Below, one piece after another: positions 19,843 through 28,731 of a DNA stretch of 64,000 bases. Below the pieces are notes generated by a model. The model was not told the DNA's origin, made no database searches, and saw nothing but the letters and a program-made list of their open reading frames with translations. The first letter of the stretch is position 1; every line of letters begins with the position of its first letter. The stretch lies in assembly GCA_963700745.1 (NCBI GenBank), contig CAVOYT010000009.1:124001-188000 (forward strand), written 5' to 3'. The position numbers were made by a program, and so were the translations under genes. The stretch is from UBA10649 sp963700745. Its GTDB lineage: Bacteria > Actinomycetota > Actinomycetes > S36-B12.

Positions 19843-20944
19843 CGCCCGTCGTCATCCGCTCCCCGTTCGTTGAGTGGGCGCTCGTGCACCTCAGATCGGG
19901 CCGCGGCAGACGTGCGCAGCTGACCACTCAACGAGATGGGCGGGAGGGTCTCGCCGCGGAAGAGGCCGGCCGACGGGCCCTCGCCGTCGAGCGCGTGCGC
20001 GGCCAGCACCACCGCCGCGGAGTTCCAGGTCGGCTGGTCCGCCGTGAAGTACTGGCCCGGGGCGTTGAAGCGCTCGCCCTCGAAGTTCATGCCGCACCAG
20101 TAGGAGCCGTCATCGTGCCGCAGGAACTGCGCCCAGCCGAACAGGGCGCGGGCGCGGTCCGTCTCGCCGATCGCGTCCAGCGCCATCACCAGCTCGCACG
20201 TCTCCGCCGCCGTGATCCACGGCCGGTCCGACACGCAGCGCACGCCCAGGCCCTCGACCACGAACGTGTCCCAGCCCTCGTCGATGCGCCGAAGCGCAGC
20301 CTCCCCGCGCAGGACGCCGCCGAGGATCGGGTAGTACCAGTCCATCGCCCAGCGGGACTTGTCCAGGAACGCGTCCGGACGCTCGGCGATCGCCGTGGCC
20401 AGCGAGCCGAGCGAGAGCTCCCAGTCCGGACGCGCGTGCCCCAGCCGGTCCGCCAGGGCCAGGGCGCACCGCAGGCTCAGGTGCACGCTCGACGATCCGG
20501 TGAGCAGTGCGCCGTCCGTCGGGGTCGTCCGCCCGCCAGGCGATCTCCCCGCTCGGGGACTGGAACTCCAGGACGTGCTCGACGACGGACTCGACGACCG
20601 GCCACATGGCGCTCAGGAACGCGTCGTCACCCGTGCACAGGAAGTGATGCCACACGCCGGTGGCGAGGTAGGCGGTGATGTTGGTGTCGAGGGTCCGGTC
20701 CACCACCTCGTCGGCGACGTAGTACGAGTACCAGCCACCGTGCGGAAGCTGGCGATCGCGCAGCCACGCGTACACGCGCTCGGCTTCGTCGTGCCGCCCG
20801 CCGACGTCGAGGGCCATCGCGGCCTCGACCATGTTCCACGGATCGGCCTTGCCGCCCGGCACCCACGGGAGGTGGCCGTCGGGCGCCTGGACGGAGGCGA
20901 TCGCTGCCACCGTCTGCGCGAGCTGCGTCCCGGGACAGGCTCAT
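19671..20944 (-). CDS. Prenyltransferase/terpene-cyclase-like alpha-barrel protein (frameshifted, 3' end unsure)
   Basis: Repeats of an alpha/alpha barrel: SVQAPDGHLPWVPGGKADPW, RQLPHGGWYSYYVADEVVD, SPSGEIAWRADD, RWAMDWYYPILGG, HDDGSYWCGMNFEGERF. Frame changes near 20925 and 20515. ATG 20944 overlaps the stop of the methyltransferase before it. Recognisable homology ends near 19950. The open frame continues through the hairpin at 19867-19934 and 172 bp into the antisense of the next gene before a stop at 19671, so the true end may be near 19890. Third gene of a GT4-methyltransferase operon. It probably acts on a lipid or glycolipid, but this is inference. Confidence 0.55.
19867..19934. repeat. 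Inverted repeat with AGTGG-type arms
   Basis: Perfect 11-bp arms TCGTTGAGTGG (19867-19877) and CCACTCAACGA (19924-19934) enclose 46 nt. The repeat lies between two convergent genes and could help end both transcripts. It has no T-tract. It resembles the hairpins at 569-725, 22970-23032 and 28663-28712. Confidence 0.7.
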
Positions 20945-21655
20945 GACGGCTTCTCCGCGTACACGATCAGGCTCTTGCCGATGACCGGGTTGAGCACCCG
21001 ATCCAGAGCGCGCAGCACCGGGGGGTTCTTCATGATCTGCCAGACCAGCAGGTCGTGGTACTTCCTCGCGAGGTATCGGTCGGCCTCGTTGACGCCGCCC
21101 GCGCACCTGATCCACCAGTAGGGCGAGTGCAGGGCGTGCTCGCGGCGGGAGCCCCGCACCCGCAGGCCGGCATCCGGCCAGCCTGGCCTCCAGCTCGCCC
21201 TGCGAGTAGATGCGGATGTGGCCGCCCGGGAAGTCGTGGTACTCGCTGTCGAGCGCCCAGTTGATCCGCTCCGGGAAGCGGGCCGGCACCGTGACCGCGA
21301 TCCGCCCACCGGGCGCGAGCACCCGGGCGAGCTCGGCGATCGCCGTGACGTCGTCGGGGATGTGCTCGATCACCTCGGCCGCGATGATCCGGTCGAAGGC
21401 GCCGTCGTCGAACGGCAGCGCGAGCGCATCGCCCTGCACGGGCGTGCCCATGGCCCCGGCCGGCACCTCGCCGGCCTCCACCATCGCGGTCATGATGCCG
21501 AGCACGTTCTTCAGCTCGGCCTCGTCGGCGTCGAACGCGACGACGTCCGCGCCCCGCCGAAGCACCGCGAAGGCGTGCCGGCCGCCGCCGCAGCCCATGT
21601 CGAGGACGGTGTTGCCCGGCTCGATGCCGAGCAGGTCGAGGTCAACGGTCAGCAT
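20941..21655 (-). CDS. Class I SAM-dependent methyltransferase (frameshifted)
   Basis: About 238 residues. Motif I VLDMGCGGGRHAFAVLRRG, then VQGDALALPFDDGAFDRIIA, EVIEHIPDD and LAPGGRIAVTVPARFPE, a UbiE/type-11-like methyltransferase. A frame change near 21175 precedes the C-terminal part (SPYWWIRCAGGVNEADRY, KSLIVYAEKPS). The start overlaps the GT4 stop by 14 bp and the stop overlaps the next ATG, so all three genes are coupled. Confidence 0.85.
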
Positions 21656-22934
21656 GCGCCCGAGCCTCGGCCCGATCGTCCAGCAACGATCGCCACATCT
21701 CGACGAGGCCCTCCGCGTGCGCGCGCCACGTGAAGCGGGCCAGCACCCGCTCGCGCCCGGCGCGTCCGATGCGGCCTCGCTGCTCGTCGTCGTCGAGGAG
21801 CTCGAGGATCGCGGCGGCGAGCGCCGACGGATCGCCCGGCGTCACGCTGCGGGCGGCCTCGCCGTCCGGCCCCACCACCTCGGGCAGCGCGCCGCCGGTG
21901 GTCGCCACCACCGGGACGCCGCACGCCATGGCCTCGACCGCCGGCAGCGAGAACCCCTCGTAGAGCGACGGGACCACGGCGACCTGCGCCTCGGCGTAGA
22001 GCTCGACGATCCGCTCGTCGGTGACTCCGGACACGAACTCCACGGCGCCGTCGAGACCGAGCTGGTCGATCAGCGTCGGGACCCCGCTGTCCTCCTTGAG
22101 CCGGCCGATCACCACGAGGTGCGCCTCGGGCCGCTCGACCCGGAGCTTGGCCAGGGCCTCCAGCAGGTGCGCCAGGCCCTTCATCGGCACGTCGGCGCTG
22201 GCCGTCGTCATGAGTCGGCCCGGCACGCGGGCGATCTGGGGCAGCGGTCGGAAGATGGTCTCGTCCGCGCCGATCGGCACGACCGTCATCCGCTCAGCGG
22301 GCACGCCCATCTGGGCGGCGATGTCGCGCCGACTGGACTCCGACACCGTCACGATCCGCGGGATCTTGCGCGCGACGCCCATCTGCATGCCGAGGAAGCC
22401 GTACCAGCGCCGCAGCGCGAGCTTGCGACGCAGGGTCGTCGCGTGGGCGAGGTCGAGCTCGCGGTCGACGGTGATGGGGTGGTGGATGGTGGCCGAGACC
22501 GGCCAGCCGTCCTGCATCATCCCGACGATGCCCGCGCCCAGGCACTGGTTGTCGTGGACGAGGTCGAAGTCGTCGCGCCGCTCCCGCAGGATGCGCCGGG
22601 CCCGCTGGCTGAACGCCCACGGCTCGGGGAAGCCGGCCGCGCACATGATCGCGAACTCGCGCATGTCGACGGTCGTGCGGAACTCCCGCACGTGCGGCAC
22701 GCGGAACGGGTCCGGCGAGCGGTAGAGGTCGAGGCCGGGCACCTTGACGAGCTGCTCCGGATCGTCCATCTGCGGCCACGGCTGGCCGGACAGCACCTCG
22801 ATGTGGTGGCCCATCGCGGCGACCTCGCGGGCCACGTAGCGGGTGTAGACGCCCTGGCCGCCGCAGTGGGGGTTGCCCCGGTAGACCAGCCAGGCGATGC
22901 GCAGCGGCTCGGCGGACGCGGGCGGACGGGGCAC
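21642..22934 (-). CDS. Glycosyltransferase family 4
   Basis: 430 residues, intact. N-terminal Rossmann half: IAWLVYRGNPHCGGQGVYTR with the Gly-rich acceptor loop. C-terminal donor-binding half: VVPIGADETIFRP, SADVPMKGLAHLLEALA, and the GT4 signature PSLYEGFSLPAVEAMACGVP, with the catalytic Glu in the EGFSLPAVE segment. It is a retaining GT-B enzyme likely acting in the cytosol on a sugar-nucleotide donor. First gene of the operon with the methyltransferase and cyclase-like protein. Confidence 0.92.
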   Translation of the reverse strand: MPRPPASAEPLRIAWLVYRGNPHCGGQGVYTRYVAREVAAMGHHIEVLSGQPWPQMDDPEQLVKVPGLDLYRSPDPFRVPHVREFRTTVDMREFAIMCAAGFPEPWAFSQRARRILRERRDDFDLVHDNQCLGAGIVGMMQDGWPVSATIHHPITVDRELDLAHATTLRRKLALRRWYGFLGMQMGVARKIPRIVTVSESSRRDIAAQMGVPAERMTVVPIGADETIFRPLPQIARVPGRLMTTASADVPMKGLAHLLEALAKLRVERPEAHLVVIGRLKEDSGVPTLIDQLGLDGAVEFVSGVTDERIVELYAEAQVAVVPSLYEGFSLPAVEAMACGVPVVATTGGALPEVVGPDGEAARSVTPGDPSALAAAILELLDDDEQRGRIGRAGRERVLARFTWRAHAEGLVEMWRSLLDDRAEARAHADR

Positions 22935-22969
22935 AGGGGGAACCTACCCCCCGGTATCCCGACCCCTCC

Positions 22970-23032
22970 CCGCGAGTGGCCAGTTGTTCGCCCGGAAGGG
23001 CCCCCCGGACAGCAACAGGTGGCCACTCGCGG
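22970..23032. repeat. Inverted repeat with AGTGG-type arms
   Basis: Perfect 12-bp arms CCGCGAGTGGCC (22970-22981) and GGCCACTCGCGG (23021-23032), with further weaker pairing inside (GTTGTTC / CAACAGG). It lies between the GT4 start and tRNA-Gly, so it is not at the 3' end of the GT4 gene. Confidence 0.75.
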
Positions 23033-23062
23033 CGGGGTTGGCTATCCTGTCCGGAGCACCTC

Positions 23063-23133
23063 GCGGGTGTAGCTCAATGGCAGAGCCCCAGCCTTCCAAG
23101 CTGGCCATGCCGGTTCGATCCCGGTCACCCGCT
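23063..23133 (+). tRNA. tRNA-Gly(TCC)
   Basis: Acceptor arms GCGGGTG/CACCCGC, discriminator T. The anticodon stem CCAGC/GCTGG carries loop CTTCCAA, giving anticodon TCC. The T-loop is GGTTCGATCC. CCA is not encoded. Confidence 0.96.
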
Positions 23134-23179
23134 CCGACAGCAGGGCACGCCTACTTGGGGCCCGCGCGCTAGCCCGCGG

Positions 23180-24547
23180 CTACGTGGACCCTGCGGCGGC
23201 CACCTCCGACGGCACCTGCGCGAGCAGGTGCTGGATCAGCCGCTCGGTGTCCTCGTAGGCGCCCTCGCCGTAGTGCACCTGCCGCACCACGCCGTTCCTG
23301 TCGACGAGGTACTGGGCCGGCCAGAAGCGCTGGTTGTAGGCACGCCACGTCCGGAACTCGTTGTCGATGGCGATCGGGTACTTCACGCCCAGCTCCGCTG
23401 CGCGCTCGATGACGTTGTCCACCTCGCGCTCGTGGGCGAACTCCGGGGAATGAACGCCGACGATGACCAGCCCGTCGTCGCGGTACTTCTCGTCCCAGGA
23501 GGTCACGTACGGCAGGGTGCGCTGGCAGTTGATGCAGCCGAAGGTCCAGAAGTCGACCAGGACGACCTTCCCCCGCAGTCCCTCGAGGGTCAGCGCCTGA
23601 CCGCCGGGGGTGTTGAGCCACGTCTGGATGCCGGTGAAGGGGCGAGCCTCCCCGCAGTTCGCCAGCCGGGTCGGGTCGGCCTCGCATTCGTTGAACGAGA
23701 TCGGCGACCCGAGGTCGTCCACGTCGACGGTGGTTGACGGCGCGGGCGCGGGAGCCGGCGCGGTGGGTGCGGTCGCCACCTCGGTGCCGCCGGGCTGCAG
23801 GTCACCGAGAGCGGCCTGCGCCTGCTCGCTGTCCTCGATCGCGCGCTGTGCCGACGCCACGTAGTTCGGCACGAGCCGCTGAGCCTGGTCTGCGACGCCG
23901 AGGGTGATGGCCAGGGCCGTGGCGACGAGGACGCCTCCGGTCACCCGCCTGATGAGCGGCAGGCGGCTTCGCACGGCGGCGATGCGTTCGGTCATCCGCT
24001 GCCCGGCGATGGCGAAGGCGAGCAGGGGGATGGCGACGCCGACGGAGAACGCGAGCGTGAGCAGGACCAGGCCGAACCGGACCTCGTTGGCCGCGGCCAG
24101 GGCGGTGATGGCCGCCAGGACCGGGTCCGGCGCACGGCACGAAGACCACGCCGAACGTCGCGCCGAAGACGAACGCCGAGCCGTCGCGCCGCGGGGACAA
24201 CCGACTGAAGCCGGCGAACGGCCGCTCGAGCAGATGCCCCACCGCCGGAATCAGGAGGCCGATCGCCCACGACGACGAGCACCACGATGCCGACGGTGCG
24301 CAGCAGGTCGGTGGGCAGGCCGAGCGCCGACAGCAGCGCGCCGCCGAGGAGGGTCAGAGCGGCGAAGGATGTGACGAGCCCGGCGACGATGACGAACGGC
24401 CGGCGCCGGTCCGGCGGCGTCTCGGCAGCCGCGCGACTCCGCCGGCAGGGCCGAGGTGGCGAGCACTCCGGGCAGCACCGGAAGGACGCACGGGGACAGC
24501 CCGGTCACCACCCCGGACAGCAGTCCGATCACCACGAGGGTCAGCAC
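23180..24547 (-). CDS. dipZ: DipZ-like CcdA-thioredoxin fusion (frameshifted)
   Basis: The N-terminal CcdA-type membrane domain starts MLTLVVIGLLSGVVTGLSPC, with the Pro-Cys pair GLSPCVLPVLPG and later FGVVFVPCAGP, carrying electrons across the membrane. A hydrophobic segment near 23950 leads into an Ala/Pro linker and a periplasmic TlpA-like thioredoxin domain with VVLVDFWTFGCINCQRTLPY (CINC active site) and VHSPEFAHEREVDNV. Frame changes near 24435, 24270 and 24140. About 455 residues, shorter than mycobacterial DipZ because the C-terminal beta domain is absent. Role: thiol-disulfide exchange outside the membrane. Confidence 0.8.
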
Positions 24548-24732
24548 GGGACCACTATCCGCCCGATCGCGCCCGTCGTGGTCCGGACGCGACGTTACGG
24601 TCCGCTTACGCGGTGCTCGGCTACAGACAATGCGGCAAATCGGGTATTGCCGACGTGCGGTGAGCGCTGGGAGACTGCCGGAGATCAGCCCGTCGCCCCC
24701 CGACGGGCCGAGGCGCCGGAGGAAGGATCGTG

Positions 24733-25049
24733 ATGGGTACCTACGTCCTGCTGTACAACGGGGGTTCGCAGCCGGCCACCGAGGAGGAGGGCAAGGCCGT
24801 CATGGATGCCTGGATGGCCTGGTTCGGCGGCCTCGGCGACATCGTGGTCGACGCCGGGCAACCCGTTCGGGCCCTCGGCCACGGTCAGCCCCGACGGCAG
24901 TGTCAGCGACGCGGGCGTCTCCGGGCAGACCGGCTACACCGTGATCCGCGCCGACGACCTCGCGGCCGCGATGGCGGTCGCCAAGGGCTGCCCGCATCTG
25001 GCCGCCGAGCGGCTCGGTGGAGGTGTACGAGACGTTCGACGTCATGTAG
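24733..25049 (+). CDS. YCII-related domain protein (frameshifted)
   Basis: About 105 residues. MGTYVLLYNGGSQPATEEEG, then MDAWMAWFGGLGDIVVDAG, PFGPSATVSPDGSV, GYTVIRADDLAAAMAVAKGC, ending SVEVYETFDVM with TAG at 25047-25049. This is the DGPF/YCII-like dimeric alpha-beta barrel. Frame changes near 24862 and 25017. AGGA precedes ATG 24733. Function unknown for most members. Confidence 0.75.
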
Positions 25050-25191
25050 CCGCCCGGAACCGGGGACGCCCGACGCCCGACGCTCATCCGAAACGGACGA
25101 TGCGGGTGTCGGGGACCCCTGCTAGATTCCGGAGCAGGTGATCCGTCTCCGCGCGGGGACGCGATCACGCCACCCATACCAGGAGGAATAC

Positions 25192-25602
25192 ATGCCACTC
25201 GGCCCCGTCGACGTCTACATCATCGGCTTCCCCGGCAACAACTTCCGGGGCGAGATCGTCCCGGCCATCCTCGAGCAGGTCGAGAAGGGCGTCATCCGCG
25301 TCGTCGACCTCCTGTTCGTCGTGAAGGACCTCGAGGGCAACGTCGCCGTCCTCTCGATCGAGGACCTCGGCCCCGAGGGCGCTGCCTTCGCCGAGCTCGA
25401 GGTCGTCCAGTCCGGCGCGCTGAACGAGGAGGACGCCGACGAGGTCGCCGAGGACATCCCGGCCGGCAGCTCCGCCCTGCTCATCGCCTACGAGAACACC
25501 TGGATGGAGGACCTCGTCGGGGCCTTCGCCCGGGCCGACGCCGTCGTCATCGACCAGGTCCGCATCCCGGCTGACGTCGTCAACATGGTCGTCGAGGCCT
25601 GA
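25192..25602 (+). CDS. DUF6325-like protein
   Basis: 136 residues, intact, starting MPLGPVDVYIIGFPGNNFRG after a strong AGGAGGA. Contains VIRVVDLLFVVKDLEGNVAV and an acidic middle. Two similar halves, each a strand-helix-strand ending in a hydrophobic stretch (ALLIAYENTWMEDLVGAFAR). Usually found with SHOCT-domain genes, as here. Function unknown. Confidence 0.85.
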   Translation: MPLGPVDVYIIGFPGNNFRGEIVPAILEQVEKGVIRVVDLLFVVKDLEGNVAVLSIEDLGPEGAAFAELEVVQSGALNEEDADEVAEDIPAGSSALLIAYENTWMEDLVGAFARADAVVIDQVRIPADVVNMVVEA

Positions 25603-25649
25603 TCGCTCCACCCTCTCGCCCACTCCCGCTCCAATCGAAAGGAACCACC

Positions 25650-25933
25650 ATGGGACTCATGCGCATGGCAGCCCGTACCGCCGTCGTCGCCGGAACCGCC
25701 ACCGCGGTCTCCAGCCGCGTCGCCTACCGCCAGGCCGACAAGCACGCCGAGAAGCAGGCTGGAAGCGGCTGCTCAGCAGCAGCAGTACGCGGCACCGGCT
25801 CCCGTCGCGGCAGCCCGCGCCGGCCGAGGACGACTCGATGGCCAAGCTCGAGCAGCTCGCCGACCTGCACGCCAAGGGCATCCTCTCCGACGAGGAGTTC
25901 GCGGCCGCCAAGGCCAAGGCCCTCGGCATCTGA
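25650..25933 (+). CDS. SHOCT domain protein (frameshifted)
   Basis: About 94 residues. N-terminal part MGLMRMAARTAVVAGTATAV with a short hydrophobic region, a Gln/Ala/Pro linker, and the C-terminal SHOCT motif MAKLEQLADLHAKGILSDEE. One frame change near 25760. SHOCT is a short oligomerisation or sorting helix. It follows the DUF6325-like gene by 47 bp, likely the same operon. Confidence 0.8.
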
Positions 25934-25959
25934 ACGACGGAGCGCCAAGGCCCGGTGCG

Positions 25960-26702
25960 ATGAACGCGACCGTGCCCTACTCGCGGCTGGCAGGGGTCTA
26001 CGACGAGATCGTCGTGGACCCCTGCTATCCGTTATGGGCCGAGTTCCTGCTCGACCTGTGGGCCGACGACCCGCAGGGCGTGCGCACGGTGCTGGACGTG
26101 TGCTGCGGCACCGGCCTGCTGACCGCCGAGCTGGTCGACGCGGGCCTCGACGTCGTCGGCGTCGACGCCTCGCCCGAGATGCTCGAGCGCGCGCGAACGC
26201 TGCTCGGACCGCACGTGCTCCTGTCGCGGCAGGTCCTGCCCGACCTCGACGTCGACGGGACGTTCGACGCCGCCATCTCGACCTTCGACGGCCTGAACTA
26301 CCTGCCGCTGCCCGACCTGCGGCTCACCTTCGAGCCGATCGCCGCGCACCTGCGACCGGACGGCTGGCTGGTCTTCGACATCCACACCGACGCGATGATG
26401 TCGTTCTTCCTGGAGCAACCCCGTAGTGTCCGGCGAGGAGGACGGATACCGCTTCGTCATCCGGAACCGGCGTCGACCCCGTCACCCGGGTCTGCGACAC
26501 CACCATCGACCTCACCGGCGCGACGCCGGAGGCCTCGTTCACCGAGCGGCACCGCCAGTACTTCCACAGCGACGAGCAGGTCACCGCGGCGCTCGCCGCC
26601 GCCGGGTTCTGGCTCGCCGCCGTCGCCGACGAGTACACGCGCGCGCCGGCCGGCCCGGACACGCTGCGCGCGACCTGGATCGCCCGCCGGGAGGCGTCGT
26701 AG
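25960..26702 (+). CDS. Class I SAM-dependent methyltransferase (frameshifted)
   Basis: About 247 residues. YSRLAGVYDEIVVDPCYPLW, motif I VLDVCCGTGLLTAELVDAGL, VDASPEMLERARTLLG, then AAISTFDGLNYLPL. The post-motif region GVDPVTRVCDTTIDLTG and FTERHRQYFHSDEQV lies in other frames after changes near 26425 and 26465. It ends WIARREAS at TAG 26700-26702, 2 bp before the next start. Confidence 0.8.
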
Positions 26703-26704
26703 CC

Positions 26705-27273
26705 GTGGGCACCTTCGTGGTGCTGCTCCGCGGCATCAACGTCGGCGGGCACAACAAGCTGCCGATGGCCGACCTGCGGGCGGCGCTGACGACCGACGGG
26801 CTCGCCGACGTCCGGACGTACATCCAGAGCGGCAACGTCGTGCTGACCGCGCCGGCCGCCGACGCGGAGGTCGTGGGCGCGCAGGTGCGCTCGGTCATCG
26901 CCACCGACTTCGGGCTCGACATCCCCGCCATCGCCCTGACCGCCGACGAGCTCGCCGGATCGTCGCACGCCGAACCCGTACCCCGACGAGCCCGACCCGC
27001 GGCGCGTGCACGCCATCGTCCTGCCGCACGCTCCCGGCGCGGAGCATCCTCGACTCGGCGGCCCAGCGCCAGGCCGCCGCCGCCGCCAAGGGCTCCCGCG
27101 ACACGGTGACCGTCATCGGCCGCGTCGCGTACCTGCACACCCCGGACGGGTTCGGCACCAGCGAGCTCGCTCGGACGCTCACGTCGGGGGCCCGCGCACC
27201 GCTCGCCGACGGAACGGCCCGCAACTGGGCGACCGTCACGAAGCTCCTCGCTGCCGGTGCGATGTGCCGGTAA
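26705..27273 (+). CDS. DUF1697 family protein (frameshifted)
   Basis: About 189 residues. Family hallmark at the start: FVVLLRGINVGGHNKLPMAD, then VRTYIQSGNVVLTAP. After frame changes near 26975 and 27040 the C-terminal half reads VIGRVAYLHTPDGFGTSELA and ARNWATVTKLLAA. GTG 26705 directly follows the upstream stop. No known function. Confidence 0.85.
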
Positions 27274-27331
27274 CCGTTCCGTAAGACCTGGCGCGGTGGC
27301 CGGGACGGCCGATCCGTGGTCCCATGGACCC

Positions 27332-28047
27332 ATGCCGGAACAGGAGACCACCTCGCGAGGGACGCCGGTCGGCCGACGCGTCGTCCTCGGGATGCTCGGG
27401 CTCGGCGTCGCGGGGGTCGCGGCGGGCCGCTGGCTCTCCGAGGGCGTCAGCGACGTCGTCGGTGCGACCGCTCCGGGCCTGGCGGCCGTGCTCCCGGCCG
27501 CCGGCGGCTTCCGGATCTACACCGTCACGTCCGGCTACCCGGACTACGACCCCGCGACCTATCGGCTCTCGGTCACCGGGCTCGTGCAGAACGAGCTGTC
27601 GCTGAGCCTGGCCGACCTCGCCGACCTCCCCCAGACCGGCCTCACCAAGGACTTCCAGTGCGTGACCGGGTGGCGCGTCAAGGACGTGCCGTGGTCCGGC
27701 GTGCTGCTGCGCGACGTGCTCGCCGCCGCCGGCGCCGAGCCCGACGCCGCCGCGCTGCGGTTCACGTCGTTCGACGGCGCCTACACCGAGTCGCTCACCA
27801 TGGAGCAAGGGCATGCGCGACGACATCCTCGTCGCCACGTCCATGTTCGGGGCGCCGATCGAGCAGAAGCACGGAGCCCCCGTGCGCCTGTACGTCGTGC
27901 CGATGTACGGCTACAAGTCGCTCAAGTGGATGGACGGCATCGAGGTCGGACGGACGGTCGCAGCCCGGCTACTGGGAGAACCTCGGGTACGACGTCGACG
28001 CCTGGGTCGGCGCCTCGAACGGACGCAGCGATGAGCCTGTCGTCTGA
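27332..28047 (+). CDS. Molybdopterin-dependent oxidoreductase, sulfite oxidase-like (frameshifted)
   Basis: About 238 residues. A twin-arginine-like leader (VGRRVVLGMLGLGVAGVAAG) suggests Tat export. The Moco domain has LSVTGLVQNELSLSLADLAD, the Mo-ligating Cys in FQCVTGWRVKDVPWSGVLL, and APVRLYVVPMYGYKSLKWMD. It ends GYWENLGYDVDAW. Frame changes near 27806 and 27962. The length is that of the single-domain family (YedY/MsrP-like) without a dimerisation domain. The next gene encodes a membrane cytochrome b that overlaps it by 17 bp. Confidence 0.85.
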
Positions 28048-28731
28048 CGCGGCCGCGGCGCCGGACGAAGCTCCGCCGCTTCTCCACCGGCGAACGGTGG
28101 GTCCACCGCACCCTCGGCATCCTCATGGCCGTCCTCATGGTCACGGCGGCGCTGCTCTTCATCCCCGACCTCGGCGGGCTGGTCGGCAACCGGCAGATCG
28201 TCCGGACGATCCACGAGGTCGCCGGCTTCGCTGCTGCCCGATCCCGCTGCTGCTCGCGCTGCTGCTCCCGCGCCTTCCGCGACGACGCCGGGCCGCCTCA
28301 ACCGCTTCCGGCCGACCGACTGGGAGTGGCTGCGCAGCCGCGACCGGCGCTCGGGCCGCATCCCGGTCGGCAAGTTCAACGCCGGGCAGAAGCTCAACGC
28401 GTCGTTCACCCTCGGCGCGATCATCGTCATGTTCGGGACCGGCACGATGATGTTCTTCAGCAGCCTGTTCCCCGACGCCCTGCGCACGGGCGCGACGTTC
28501 GTGCACGACTGGCTCTCGCTGGCGCTCATCGTGGTCGTCGTCGGACACATCTACATGGCGTTCAACGACGCGACGGCGCGACTGGGCATGCGGACCGGAT
28601 CTGTGCCGGTGTCCTGGGCCGAGCGCGAGCACGGAGCGTGGGCCGCCGAACAGCTCGATGCCTCGTCACTTGTGGCGGCCTCCGGGGGTGCGGAACCCGC
28701 CACGAGTGACGACCCAACGAGCGGGAACTAG
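28031..28731 (+). CDS. Cytochrome b561-type membrane subunit (frameshifted)
   Basis: About 233 residues with four hydrophobic segments: LGILMAVLMVTAALLFIPDL, an IHEVAGFALLPIPLLLALLL region, the segment around LGAIIVMFGTGTMMFFSSLF, and HDWLSLALIVVVVGHIYMAF. The His residues in RTIHEVAG, FVHDWLS and VGHIYMA are candidate haem ligands. Frame changes near 28080 and 28235. It likely passes electrons between the quinone pool and the upstream molybdoenzyme. Confidence 0.8.
28663..28712. repeat. Inverted repeat at the 3' end of the cytochrome gene
   Basis: Arms TCGTCACTTGTGGCGG (28663-28678) and CCGCCACGAGTGACGA (28697-28712) pair at 15 of 16 positions with an 18-nt loop. The repeat is inside the last codons of the cytochrome gene and just past the stop of the convergent PLP-enzyme gene. 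Either a bidirectional terminator or another copy of the AGTG-arm hairpin class. Confidence 0.75.
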
